Source: Alcanivorax sp. DSM 26293 (GTDB lineage Bacteria; Pseudomonadota; Gammaproteobacteria; Pseudomonadales; Alcanivoracaceae). From it: 64,000 nucleotides of DNA. Made by a program: the position numbers and the translations under genes. Location: the NCBI RefSeq assembly GCF_900107995.1, contig NZ_FNUM01000005.1, positions 237,539-301,538 on the forward strand, read 5' to 3'. Numbering within the stretch: the first letter of the stretch is position 1; the number at the start of each line of letters is the position of its first letter. The notes beneath the pieces are model-generated. The model saw nothing but the letters and a program-made list of their open reading frames with translations, did no database searches and was not told where the DNA came from. Of the stretch, positions 45,139-53,920 are shown piece by piece.

Positions 45139-45203
45139 GGGCTCTCCTGGAGCGGGGTTGTCCGAGTGCCGGGTAAGCATGCAAGAGCGTGGCAGGCTTC
45201 ACC

Positions 45204-45244
45204 ATTACCTCTGAGGTAATTGTTCCTCTTCCCTGATCAGGGAA
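45204..45244. promoter_or_regulatory. Two palindromes between divergent genes
   Basis: ATTACCT-CTG-AGGTAAT (45204-45220) and the perfect 16-base TTCCCTGATCAGGGAA (45229-45244) lie 8 bases apart, 38 bases before the membrane-protein start and 66 bases from the XRE start. They are probable operators of the adjacent regulator, by position. Confidence 0.6.
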
Positions 45245-45281
45245 ATCTGAATGTACCACTTAATCAAATCGGAGGTGCATC

Positions 45282-45668
45282 ATGCCTTGGACGTCTCTTA
45301 AATCTGCTCTGCTGTTCAATGCCCTGTGTTCTACCATTTTGGGAGTGATTCTGCTGTTTTACCCCAGTGCCGTGGCGGCGCTGATGGGTGAGTTCAATCC
45401 GCTGATCCTGATGGTACTTGGCGCTGGGCTGCTGCTGTTTGCCGCCGATGTGGCCTGGGCGGCTACCCGCAAGCCGATTTCTCAGCTCCTGGCCAAAATG
45501 ATCACTACAGCGGATGCTGCCTGGGTGGTGGCCACCCCGGTGGCCATGATCGTGGCCGCTCCCTGGCTGTCCTTTTGGGGCCAGATCCTGCTGCTGGATG
45601 TGGCGTTACTGGTGGCGTTTTGTGCGCTATGCCAGCGGCGGGGCCTGCAACGTCAACAACTGGCCTGA
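45282..45668 (+). CDS. Small four-helix membrane protein
   Basis: A 128-residue protein with about four hydrophobic segments (about 10-32, 40-60, 74-95, 97-115) and a basic C-terminus. CGGAGGTGC precedes ATG 45282 at a good distance. No named family is recognised. The divergent XRE regulator and the two palindromes between them suggest dedicated regulation, so this is the likely main target of that regulator. A lipid- or stress-related role is possible but unsupported. Confidence 0.78.
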   Translation: MPWTSLKSALLFNALCSTILGVILLFYPSAVAALMGEFNPLILMVLGAGLLLFAADVAWAATRKPISQLLAKMITTADAAWVVATPVAMIVAAPWLSFWGQILLLDVALLVAFCALCQRRGLQRQQLA

Positions 45669-45800
45669 GCGAGTGCCGGGGCCTGGCAGGGGCTCCGGTT
45701 TCTTTATCAAGGAAATGACATCTCTCGCCATGGGCTGCTGACGCGTTGAACGGGAAATTACGCTATCCTCGGTGGATCGTTATCAAGATGTGCTGTGGTC

Positions 45801-45980
45801 ATGGGCGATATTCTGCCGTTCAAGAAACCGGAAAAGAAAACCCCGCGCAAAGGCATGTGTCAGCATGGCTTTCATAAATGGGTGGTGTGCAAGGACAAGC
45901 AGTTCGATGTGAAGCAGGGAAAGCTGGTGACGGTGTATCGCTGCGAGCGCTGCGGCAAACAGAAAGTGAAGGCCCACTAG
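45801..45980 (+). CDS. Small zinc-ribbon-like protein, 59 residues
   Basis: A basic 59-residue protein with CQHGFHKW and, 20 residues later, CERCGKQK: Cys/His spaced as in a small zinc ribbon. ATG 45801 is chosen over GTG 45795. It lies alone, 70 bases before the DUF1272 gene on the same strand. Zinc binding is inferred from the ligand pattern only; a nucleic-acid-binding role is possible given its many lysines. Confidence 0.7.
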   Translation: MGDILPFKKPEKKTPRKGMCQHGFHKWVVCKDKQFDVKQGKLVTVYRCERCGKQKVKAH

Positions 45981-46049
45981 CTGCGTGTTGAAGAGCCAGT
46001 TTCACGCTGAACATGCAACGGGCACTTCGACAGCCTGCAAGGACATTTC

Positions 46050-46241
46050 ATGCTGAAGATGAAAACACAGTGCGAGACCTGCCAGCGTCTCTTGTCGGCC
46101 CAGGCAGAAGCCTATATCTGCTCCTACGAATGCACCTACTGCGTGGACTGTTGCACCGTCCATGCGAGCCGTTGCCCCAATTGTCAGGGGGAGCTGGTGC
46201 GTCGCCCCCGCCGTCAGGAGGCCAGCAATGAGAGCGGCTGA
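46050..46241 (+). CDS. DUF1272-family cysteine-rich protein
   Basis: A 63-residue protein with the DUF1272 pattern: CETCQRLL, AYICSYECTYCVDCC, HASRCPNCQGEL. The eight-plus cysteines suit two zinc sites. ATG 46050 follows AAGGAC. It overlaps the hydrolase start by 14 bases, so the two are co-translated. Function in this family is not established. Confidence 0.88.
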   Translation: MLKMKTQCETCQRLLSAQAEAYICSYECTYCVDCCTVHASRCPNCQGELVRRPRRQEASNESG

Positions 46242-47076
46242 ATCCGTCTCCCTGCCTGCCGGTGCCGGTTATAGGCTTCCCTTGCAGTGGTTTGCCGCCG
46301 AGGCTGCTGCTGCCACGGTGGTGGTGATGCCGGCGTTGGGGATGGGGGCACGGTTCTATCAGCCCCTGGCTTTGGCGATGCAGGACAAGGGCATTAATGT
46401 GGCTCTGCTGGAACAGCGCGGCCACGGCGACAGTCCATGGCGTGCATCGCGCCGTTGTGACTGGGGGTTTCGAGAGACCCTGATCAATGAAATCCCCGCC
46501 GCCCTGGAATGGCTGACGGCCACCGCGCCGCATCAACCAGTTTATCTGATGGGCCACTCCCTGGGCGGGCACTATGCCGCCATGGCGGCAGGGCTCTATC
46601 CTCAACAGGTGAATGGGGTGATTCTGGCTGCCTGCGGCAGTCCCTGGGTGGGAGGCTTCACCGGTGACACTGCACGGAAGTTAAAATGGCTCTGCAGACT
46701 GATTCCGCCGGCCTGTGCGTTGCTCGGCTATTACCCCGGAAAGCAGTTGGGTTTTGGGGGCCGTGAGGCCCGGACGCTGATGACTGACTGGCTGGCCGTG
46801 GCAAAAACCAACCGCTATCAGGCCAGTGGTCTGAGCCAGGACCTGGACAGTGGCATCGCCGCCTATACCGGTCCGCTGCTTTGCCTGCGCATGCAGGATG
46901 ATGCCTATGCGCCCCGGGAATCGGTTCACGCGGTCAGCGACAAATTCATTCAGGCCGAGGTGGAACATCGTGTCCTCAATGCCCAAGTATTGGGTGACAA
47001 GGCGGACCACTTCCGCTGGGCGCGCAAACCTGAAGCGGTCACGCAGACCATAGCGACCTGGTTGGATAATCTCTGA
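46228..47076 (+). CDS. Alpha/beta hydrolase (serine aminopeptidase/lysophospholipase type)
   Basis: A 282-residue protein. Landmarks: oxyanion-side MPALGMGARFYQPLA, EQRGHGDSPWRA, nucleophile Ser in YLMGHSLGGHYAAM, acid Asp in LRMQDDAYAP and base His in KADHFRWAR. It matches the YheT-like/monoglyceride-lipase class rather than the esterase at 40594. ATG 46228 is preceded by GGAGG at 7 bases and overlaps the DUF1272 gene. Substrate not predictable. Confidence 0.88.
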   Translation: MRAAESVSLPAGAGYRLPLQWFAAEAAAATVVVMPALGMGARFYQPLALAMQDKGINVALLEQRGHGDSPWRASRRCDWGFRETLINEIPAALEWLTATAPHQPVYLMGHSLGGHYAAMAAGLYPQQVNGVILAACGSPWVGGFTGDTARKLKWLCRLIPPACALLGYYPGKQLGFGGREARTLMTDWLAVAKTNRYQASGLSQDLDSGIAAYTGPLLCLRMQDDAYAPRESVHAVSDKFIQAEVEHRVLNAQVLGDKADHFRWARKPEAVTQTIATWLDNL

Positions 47077-47101
47077 AAAAGCGCAAAGGCCTGGCTGGAG
47101 G

Positions 47102-47130
47102 GTCCCCTCTCCCTTGAGGGGAGAGGGACA
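47102..47130. repeat. Short palindrome of CCCTCTCCC type
   Basis: GTCCCCTCTCCCTT pairs with GAGGGGAGAGGGAC across the gap between the hydrolase and the carboxylase stop codon, followed by a GGGAGAGGGTGAGAGG tract. It looks like a widespread palindromic unit and probably serves as a terminator for the convergent genes. Confidence 0.5.
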
Positions 47131-47187
47131 GGGAGAGGGTGAGAGGCACCAAGGCTGGCCCATCGCTCCAGCCTTGTTCCTGTCGGT

Positions 47188-50100
47188 TCAGTCCAGCACC
47201 ATGATCGCCTGGCCGGCATTGATCTGCTGACCTTCCTGGCGGTTGATGGCAACCACCTTGCCGCTTTCCGGGGCGCTGATCTCGATTTCCATTTTCATGG
47301 ATTCCAGTACGGCTACCACGTCGCCTTCGTTCACGGCGTCCCCTTCGCTCACGTTCAGTTTCCAGATGTTGCCGGCCACCGGGGACTCCACCGGGGTGCC
47401 GGCCACCTCTTCGGTGACGTTGTCTGCATCCAGATCCTGTGCGGACTGGAAGTGGATCTGGCCGCTCTCCACCCAGCGTTGCAGTTCTTCATCAAAGGCC
47501 CGGTTACGTGCTTCGGTGAATTGGGTAATGTCCTGCTGGTTGTCATCCAGAAAACGCTGATACTCGCTCAACTTGAAGGTGGTTTCTTCCACCTTGATGG
47601 GATAGTCCCCTTTGGGGAAATCCCGGCGGATCTGGTTGAGCTCTTCGTGGCTGACTTCATAGAAGCGAATCTGGTCGAAGAAGCGCAGCAGCCAGGGTTT
47701 GTCGAAGGCCCCGGTTTTTCGGTAACGGTTCCACATCTGCAGGGTGCGGCCCACGAACTGGTACCCCCCGGGACCTTCCATGCCGTACACGCACAGGTAG
47801 GCGCCGCCAATGCCCACGGAGTTTTCCGCGGTCCAGGTGCGGGCCGGGTTGTACTTGGTGGTGACCAGCCGGTGACGCGGATCGTAGGGCGTGGCCACCG
47901 GCGCACCCAGATACACATCGCCCAGCCCCATGACCACATAGCTGGCGCTGAACAGGATCTCTTTTACCTCATCGATGCTGTCCAGGCCGTTGATGCGGCG
48001 GATGAATTCCAGGTTGGAGGGGCACCAGGGGGCATCCTTGCGCACTGACTGCATGTATTTCTCGATGGCCTGGTGGCAGGCCTGGTCATCCCAGCTCAGC
48101 GGGATATGTACGATCCGGGAGGGCACCTCCAGATCATCCTGTTGTTGCAGGGCCCGTTCGGCTTCTGCCAGCGTTTTCAGCAGGGTGTGACGGGGCAAGC
48201 GTTGCGGATCGAAATGCACCTGCAAGGAACGGATGCCCGGGGTCAGCTCAATCACGCCGTTGAGATTCTGTTCTTCCAGCCACAACATCAACGCATCCGC
48301 CCGGAAGCGTAAACGCAAGTCCAGCACCAGCGGGCCGTATTCCACCAGCAGGTAGCGATCACCGGCGGCGCGGTAGATCACATCCACGCCCACTTCCTGC
48401 TCTGACAATGTATTGAGGATCGGCGAGGTGATGGGCGCACTTTCTACCTGTTTTTTCGGCTCACTGAGTGAAGACAGGCAGGCGTCCTGTTCAGCCGCCA
48501 GGGCGTCCGCATCTCCCAGGCTGATGGACTGGAAGCGCAGGGTGTCGCCGGCCTTCAGCTGACCCAGCTTCCAGCGGTCGGCCATGACCACCGTGGCGGG
48601 GCAGACAAAGCCACCCAGTGACGGTCCGTCCGGGCCCAGGATCACCGGCATGTCACCGGTGAAATCCACCGTGCCCACGGCGTAGGCGTTGTCATGAATA
48701 TTGGACGGGTGCATGCCCGCTTCACCACCGTCACTGCGCGCCCATTCGGGTTTTGGGCCCACCAGACGAATACCGGTGCGGCTGGAGTTGTAGTGCACCT
48801 GCCAGTCGGTGGCGAAGAACATGGCCATGTCGTCGTCGGTGAAAAAATCCGGCGCGCCATGGGGGCCGTAGATCACTCGCAGGGTCCACTGTTTGCCCAG
48901 CCTGGGTTTGAGACTTTCCGGGATCGTCACCTTGCTGGCGGCGCCGCTATCTTCAGAAAAGTGCAGCACATCCCCGGTGCGCAGGGCACGACCGCCGTGG
49001 CCGCCAAACTGGCCCAGGGTAAAGGTGCTGCGTGAGTCCAGGTACGGAGTGCACTGGATGCCACCGGCGATGGACAGATAGGCCCGGGCGCCTTCGCCGC
49101 TGACCTTGCCCAGTTTCAGTACCTGGCCAGGTTTTACGGCAAAGGCCTGGTAAGTTTTCAGCGACATGCCATCCAGGGTGGCCTGCATGTCCGCACCGGT
49201 GAGGGCAATACGGGTGGCCTGATTGAATTTCAGGGTCGGGCCGTTAAGGGTGAATTCCAGTCCGGCGGCATTCTCATCATTGCCCAGCAGACGATTACCG
49301 AGACGGAAGCTGAGGCTGTCGAAGGGGCCGGACGGTGGCACGCCCACCGGCCAGTAGCCGCTGCGACCCGGGTAGTCCTGCACCGTGGTCATGGTGCCGC
49401 CGGCCAGTACATCCAGGGTAAAGGGGGCGTAGCTGAAAGCATTCAGGTAGCGGGTGGTCATGCGGCCTTCTGCGAACACCGGGTCGGCGAGGATGGCGCG
49501 GACATAGTCCCGGTTGGTTTCGATGCCTTCCAGGGTGATGCTGTCCAGCGTGTCGCTGAGTGCGGCCAGGGCGCTGTCACGATCCCCTTCGTGGATGATC
49601 ACCTTGGCCAGCATGGGATCGAACAGGGGAGAGACGTTGAGGCCGGCTTCCACCCAGTGATCGATACGCAGTGCATTGCCATCCGCCTGCGGAAACTCCA
49701 CGGCAGTGAGCAGGCCGGCGCTGGGCTGGAAATCCTTGTTGGGATCTTCCGCATACACCCGTGCCTGAATCGAGTGGCCGTCAGGATGAAAGGGGCCGAG
49801 GGAATCCAGTGGTGGCAGATCACCGGCGGCCAGCTTGACCATCCACTCCACCAGATCCACGCCGAAGACCTGTTCGGTGACACCGTGTTCCACCTGCAGG
49901 CGGGTGTTCACTTCCAGAAAATAAAACGCGTTGGAACCCTGGTCGAGAATGAATTCCACGGTGCCGGCATTGCGGTACTGCACCGCTTCCATCAGGGCCC
50001 GGGCGGTGTCCTGCAGTTCGCTGCGGACTTCATCCGGCAGATTGGGCGCGGGGGTTTCTTCCAGCACTTTCTGATGGCGGCGCTGGGCGGAACAGTCTCG

Positions 50101-50775
50101 CTCGCCCAGGGTGATGGCCCGGCCCATGCCATCGCCGAACACTTGCACTTCGATATGGCGGGCGCGGGCGATGTATTTTTCGATAAAGACGCCGTCATTG
50201 GAAAAGTTGTTGGCACTGAGGCGGCGCACGCTGTCCCAGGCCTTGTCGAGACTGTCCGCGCTTTCGCAGATCTGCATACCGATACCGCCACCGCCGGCGG
50301 TGCTTTTCAACATCACCGGATAGCCAATCTCTTCAGCCGCTTTCAGGGCCGCATTCTTGTCGATAAGCAAGTCGGTGCCGGGCAACAGGGGTACGCCGGT
50401 TTTTTGTGCCAGTGTCCGGGCGGTGTGTTTGAGACCAAAGGTATCCATCTGCTCCGGCGTGGGGCCGATAAAGGCAATGCCACGGGCCTCACAACCTTTC
50501 ACAAAATCCGGGTTTTCACTGAGGAAACCATAGCCGGGGTGGACGGCATCCACGCCGTGCTGTTCCATCAGCGCAAACAGTTTGTCCTGGTTCAGGTAGG
50601 TCTCGCGAGCGCTTCCCTCGCCAAGACAGTAAGCCTCATCGGCCTGGCTCACATGCAGGGAATCCCGATCCGCTTCGGCAAAGACGGCAACGGCTTTCAC
50701 GCCTAGGGTCTTGAGGGTGCGGGTGACACGGGTGGCGATGGCGCCGCGATTGGCAATCAGAACCTTGTTGAACAT
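47188..50775 (-). CDS. Biotin-dependent guanidine/urea carboxylase
   Basis: A 1195-residue multidomain enzyme: biotin-carboxylase domains (MFNKVLIANRGAIATRV, ATP-grasp AGGGGIGMQI near residue 163), the paired KipI/KipA-type carboxyltransferase domains (TVQDYPGRSGYWPVGVPPSG in the first), and a C-terminal biotinyl domain whose Lys is in ESMKMEIE (about 1161). It carboxylates substrate with bicarbonate and ATP. Because the operon is led by a guanidine-I riboswitch and carries two DUF1989 partners, guanidine (giving carboxyguanidine) is the likely substrate, not urea. A purely sequence-based urea call would be misleading here. Confidence 0.94.
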   Translation of the reverse strand: MFNKVLIANRGAIATRVTRTLKTLGVKAVAVFAEADRDSLHVSQADEAYCLGEGSARETYLNQDKLFALMEQHGVDAVHPGYGFLSENPDFVKGCEARGIAFIGPTPEQMDTFGLKHTARTLAQKTGVPLLPGTDLLIDKNAALKAAEEIGYPVMLKSTAGGGGIGMQICESADSLDKAWDSVRRLSANNFSNDGVFIEKYIARARHIEVQVFGDGMGRAITLGERDCSAQRRHQKVLEETPAPNLPDEVRSELQDTARALMEAVQYRNAGTVEFILDQGSNAFYFLEVNTRLQVEHGVTEQVFGVDLVEWMVKLAAGDLPPLDSLGPFHPDGHSIQARVYAEDPNKDFQPSAGLLTAVEFPQADGNALRIDHWVEAGLNVSPLFDPMLAKVIIHEGDRDSALAALSDTLDSITLEGIETNRDYVRAILADPVFAEGRMTTRYLNAFSYAPFTLDVLAGGTMTTVQDYPGRSGYWPVGVPPSGPFDSLSFRLGNRLLGNDENAAGLEFTLNGPTLKFNQATRIALTGADMQATLDGMSLKTYQAFAVKPGQVLKLGKVSGEGARAYLSIAGGIQCTPYLDSRSTFTLGQFGGHGGRALRTGDVLHFSEDSGAASKVTIPESLKPRLGKQWTLRVIYGPHGAPDFFTDDDMAMFFATDWQVHYNSSRTGIRLVGPKPEWARSDGGEAGMHPSNIHDNAYAVGTVDFTGDMPVILGPDGPSLGGFVCPATVVMADRWKLGQLKAGDTLRFQSISLGDADALAAEQDACLSSLSEPKKQVESAPITSPILNTLSEQEVGVDVIYRAAGDRYLLVEYGPLVLDLRLRFRADALMLWLEEQNLNGVIELTPGIRSLQVHFDPQRLPRHTLLKTLAEAERALQQQDDLEVPSRIVHIPLSWDDQACHQAIEKYMQSVRKDAPWCPSNLEFIRRINGLDSIDEVKEILFSASYVVMGLGDVYLGAPVATPYDPRHRLVTTKYNPARTWTAENSVGIGGAYLCVYGMEGPGGYQFVGRTLQMWNRYRKTGAFDKPWLLRFFDQIRFYEVSHEELNQIRRDFPKGDYPIKVEETTFKLSEYQRFLDDNQQDITQFTEARNRAFDEELQRWVESGQIHFQSAQDLDADNVTEEVAGTPVESPVAGNIWKLNVSEGDAVNEGDVVAVLESMKMEIEISAPESGKVVAINRQEGQQINAGQAIMVLD

Positions 50776-50861
50776 GGCATTGTCTCTTCGACAGGCGACG
50801 GGTCGTCCCGTCGATTCACACCTTGGCCGCCGAGGTCGTCCCCGGGGAAATTGATCGGTAC

Positions 50862-51503
50862 TCAGTCGTTCCAGATCAGGACTTCAATGGGTGTCGGGTT
50901 ATAGCCGTTGCAGGGGTTGTTCAGCTGCGGGCAGTTGGAAATCAGGATCACCGTATCCATACGGGCGATCAGTTCCACATACTTGCCCGGTGCAGAAATG
51001 CCGTCTTCAAAGGTGAGTCCTCCGTCGGCAGTCACCGGCACATTCATGAAGAAATTGATGTTGTGGGTGATGTCCTGCTTGGCCAGATGGAATTCCGGGT
51101 GTTCGTTCACGGCCAGCATCCAGCTGTCGCGACAGGCATGCATGCAGCGCTTTTCCAGGTCGTAGCGGACAGTGTTGCTTTCCGTGGCACAGGCGCCGCC
51201 CAGGGTGTCATGACGACCGCAGGTGTCGGCGACAATCTCCAACAGCGGATTCATGCGGTTGCTCATTAGTGTAGTGCCGGCGGTGAGGTACACATTGCCC
51301 TGTTCACGGATGGTGTCCATGGCGCTATATCGCTCGGCGGGATCCTCGGCGCTGTAGAACAGGGTGTCGGCGGCCTGGTTACCTTCCAGGTCCAGCAGAC
51401 GCACGGTCTGACCCTTCTTGATGGTGCGGATAAAATAATCACCGGCAGCCACCACTTCACGGAAGCAGGCCTGTTCCGGTTGTCGTGTGCTTTCCTTGAT
51501 CAT
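50862..51503 (-). CDS. DUF1989 protein, carboxyguanidine deiminase subunit-like
   Basis: A 213-residue DUF1989 protein (urea-carboxylase-associated family 1): [51 protein letters not shown] and [10 protein letters not shown] are the family marks, including conserved His and Cys residues that could hold a metal. In guanidine-degrading bacteria two such proteins form the heteromeric carboxyguanidine deiminase (CgdA/CgdB). ATG 51503 follows AAGGAG. Between the second DUF1989 gene and the carboxylase, with short gaps. Confidence 0.88.
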   Translation of the reverse strand: MIKESTRQPEQACFREVVAAGDYFIRTIKKGQTVRLLDLEGNQAADTLFYSAEDPAERYSAMDTIREQGNVYLTAGTTLMSNRMNPLLEIVADTCGRHDTLGGACATESNTVRYDLEKRCMHACRDSWMLAVNEHPEFHLAKQDITHNINFFMNVPVTADGGLTFEDGISAPGKYVELIARMDTVILISNCPQLNNPCNGYNPTPIEVLIWND

Positions 51504-51513
51504 GGTCAGCTCC

Positions 51514-52230
51514 TTATAAACCCAGATGATAGAGGCGGTTGTTTTCAAAGGCGCGACCGTTTTCCGGACGGAAGTTCTTGCAATAGTCATCGTCAGCAAC
51601 CGGATCGGCTTTCCGCATCTCAATCTGTACCGGTTTCATCGGGTATTCCTCTGACGGATTCAGCGGATGTGGACAGGTGTGGAGAATCACCAGGGTGTCC
51701 ATCTCAAAGCGAAGAGTGATGCTGGCGCCGGGCGTTGCCGCAGATGCATCGAACACCAGGTTGCCGTCGTCATCGGTGGTCACTCTGGAGAACAGGTTCA
51801 GGTTGGCGGCCATGTCCCGTTCGGTGAGGCCGTATTTGGCCAGCTCGGTAAGAAAGCTGTGCTCGCCGCTCAGCGTCCACTGGTTGTGGCAATCCTGGTA
51901 GGAGCGCACCGCATATTTTTCCTTCAGGGTTTTCTCGCTGAGGGTGCCGCATACGGTGTCATGCCAACCAAAATCGTCTTCCACGATAGAGGCGAACACC
52001 CGGCCCATGTCCGAGTACAGGCAGTGGCCTTTACTCAGCTTGAAGGTGTGCTGGCCCTTGAGACTGTCCGGGGCGTTATAGCGTTCCAGCAGCATTTCCG
52101 GGTTGTACATCAGCACCGACAGGTTGGCGCCGCCTTCCTTGTCGGTAAAACGCAGCTGCATGCCGCGTCGTACCCGCAGCGACCAGTGGGCGCTGCCAGG
52201 CAGGAGGGTGGTGTAAAGGCTTTCGTTCAT
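51514..52230 (-). CDS. DUF1989 protein, second deiminase subunit-like
   Basis: A 238-residue DUF1989 paralogue (urea-carboxylase-associated family 2). It shares the layout of the downstream copy: [55 protein letters not shown] and [17 protein letters not shown]. The two are only distantly alike, as expected for partner subunits. The pair would convert carboxyguanidine to allophanate. It starts 17 bases after the ATPase gene of the transporter. Confidence 0.88.
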   Translation of the reverse strand: MNESLYTTLLPGSAHWSLRVRRGMQLRFTDKEGGANLSVLMYNPEMLLERYNAPDSLKGQHTFKLSKGHCLYSDMGRVFASIVEDDFGWHDTVCGTLSEKTLKEKYAVRSYQDCHNQWTLSGEHSFLTELAKYGLTERDMAANLNLFSRVTTDDDGNLVFDASAATPGASITLRFEMDTLVILHTCPHPLNPSEEYPMKPVQIEMRKADPVADDDYCKNFRPENGRAFENNRLYHLGL

Positions 52231-52246
52231 GGCGAAGTCCTAGTTG

Positions 52247-53038
52247 TCACAGGATGTTGTTAAGAACGCGGCTGGTCTCGCCCACGTTCTGGTTGATATT
52301 GCTCAGGGTGCCGCTGGCGCAGTCCCCTACCGGCAGGTCATAGGTAACCTTGGCGCCATAGGCATTCGGTGCCTGCGGGTCCAGCCGGGGCTTGTCAAAC
52401 ACCCACAGGCGAGTGCCAAGGTAGAACCCCTCGGTGATATCGTGGGTGATCATGAATACGGTCAGGTTCTGCTCTTTCCACAGGCTCAGCACCAGTTTGT
52501 GCATGTCCGCCCGAATACCCGGATCCAGGGCACCGAAGGGTTCATCCAGTAGAAGGATACGGGGACGTTTGATCAGTGCCTGGGCCAGCGCCAGGCGTTG
52601 CTGCATGCCGCCGGACAATTCATGGGGATACTTATCGGCAGCGTGATCCAGCCCCACGGATTCCAGCATTTGCAGTGCGGCCTGGCGGAGCTGTTTGCGT
52701 TTCTTGCCCATGCTGATGCCCAGCCAGCGGCTGGCTTGCAGTTCGCCACCCAGCATCACGTTTTCCAGTGCGGTCAGGTGGTTGAGCACCGAGTAGCGCT
52801 GAAACACGATGCCGCGGCTTTCATCCGGCTCGCTGGGCAGGGGCTTTCCATCCAGCAACAGCTCACCGCGGCTGGGCGCCTCGGTGCCCAGCAGCATTTT
52901 CAGGAAGGTGGTCTTGCCGCACCCGGAGGCGCCGACAACGGTGACGAATTCGCCTTCCCGCACAGTGGCATTGAGCCGTTCCAGCACCACCTGATCGCCA
53001 TACTCCTTCCACAGGTTTTTCATTTCGATAATGGCCAT
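52247..53038 (-). CDS. ABC transporter ATPase, guanidine/urea-type uptake
   Basis: A 263-residue NitT/TauT-class ATPase: Walker A VGASGCGKTTFLK near residue 36, Q-loop VFQRYSVLNH, signature ELSGGMQQRLA, Walker B ILLLDEPFGALD and switch His in MITHDITEG. The C-terminal ~45 residues (beyond LWVFDKPRL) form an extra domain seen in the urea-carboxylase-associated transporters. ATG 53038 sits 2 bases after the permease stop. It drives uptake of the substrate handled by the downstream enzymes. Confidence 0.93.
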   Translation of the reverse strand: MAIIEMKNLWKEYGDQVVLERLNATVREGEFVTVVGASGCGKTTFLKMLLGTEAPSRGELLLDGKPLPSEPDESRGIVFQRYSVLNHLTALENVMLGGELQASRWLGISMGKKRKQLRQAALQMLESVGLDHAADKYPHELSGGMQQRLALAQALIKRPRILLLDEPFGALDPGIRADMHKLVLSLWKEQNLTVFMITHDITEGFYLGTRLWVFDKPRLDPQAPNAYGAKVTYDLPVGDCASGTLSNINQNVGETSRVLNNIL

Positions 53039-53040
53039 GG

Positions 53041-53859
53041 TCAGTGTCCTTGCTGATGGAACCAGGGGTAGCGCCATTGCGAATAGCGACGCAGCAGGAA
53101 GTCGATGGCAAACGCCAGCAGGGTGATCCACACCACATAGGGCAGAATCACATCCATGGCCAGATAGCGCCGCACCAGGAAGATGCGATAACCCAGCCCT
53201 TCGGTGGCGGCGATAGCCTCGGCGGCGATCAGGAACAGCCAGGCCGGGCCCAGCGACAGCCGTACGGCACCGATCAACCGTGGCATCAGCTGGGGCCAGA
53301 CCAGCCGGGTGATGATCTGCCAGGTATTGGCGCCCAGGGTTTGTAACTTGATGATCTGCTCGTTGGGGATTTCCAGGGCACGCTGTTGCAGATCACGAAT
53401 CAGAAACGGGGTAATACCGATGATGATGAGCATCACCTTGGCCAATTCCCCCAGGCCAAAAATAATAAATAGCACTGGCAGGATCGCCATGGGTGGCACC
53501 AATGACAAACCGGTAACCAGGGGGGACAGAGTGGAGCGGATATAGGGAATGGTGCCATTGCCGATCCCCACCACCAGGGCAATCAGGGCACTGATGGCCA
53601 CGCCGATGCCCAGCCGTTGCAGGCTTGCCAGGGTGTCGTTAAGCAACAGATAGTCGCCGCTGCGTTTGCTGGGTTCGAATGCCATGCGCTGGATGGCATC
53701 CACAAAACTGCCCAGCGCCGGCAGCAATTTGTCATTGGGGTTTGCCGTCAGACGCGCATCGGAGGCCACCATATAGACAATCAGCAACAGCACGAAAGGC
53801 AGCAGACCCAATGCCCAGGTGCCCACGCGTCCCGGTTGACGGTTGATCAGTTTTTTCAT
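53041..53859 (-). CDS. ABC transporter permease, guanidine/urea-type uptake
   Basis: A 272-residue binding-protein-dependent permease with about six membrane helices. The cytoplasmic EAA-like loop is LGANTWQIITRLVWPQLMPRL, which docks the ATPase. It is of the NitT/TauT class. The stop lies directly ahead of the ATPase start, and the start is 61 bases after the binding-protein gene. Confidence 0.92.
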   Translation of the reverse strand: MKKLINRQPGRVGTWALGLLPFVLLLIVYMVASDARLTANPNDKLLPALGSFVDAIQRMAFEPSKRSGDYLLLNDTLASLQRLGIGVAISALIALVVGIGNGTIPYIRSTLSPLVTGLSLVPPMAILPVLFIIFGLGELAKVMLIIIGITPFLIRDLQQRALEIPNEQIIKLQTLGANTWQIITRLVWPQLMPRLIGAVRLSLGPAWLFLIAAEAIAATEGLGYRIFLVRRYLAMDVILPYVVWITLLAFAIDFLLRRYSQWRYPWFHQQGH

Positions 53860-53920
53860 GGCAATTCCCGGTGATGGTTGAAGCGTCAGACGCCTTGATC
53901 CGGCGTCTGACGGTTTTTCT

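Noticed and set aside
47188..50775. Annotation as a urea-catabolic urea carboxylase
   Set aside because: The guanidine-I riboswitch and the paired DUF1989 genes point to guanidine as substrate; domain content alone cannot tell the two apart.
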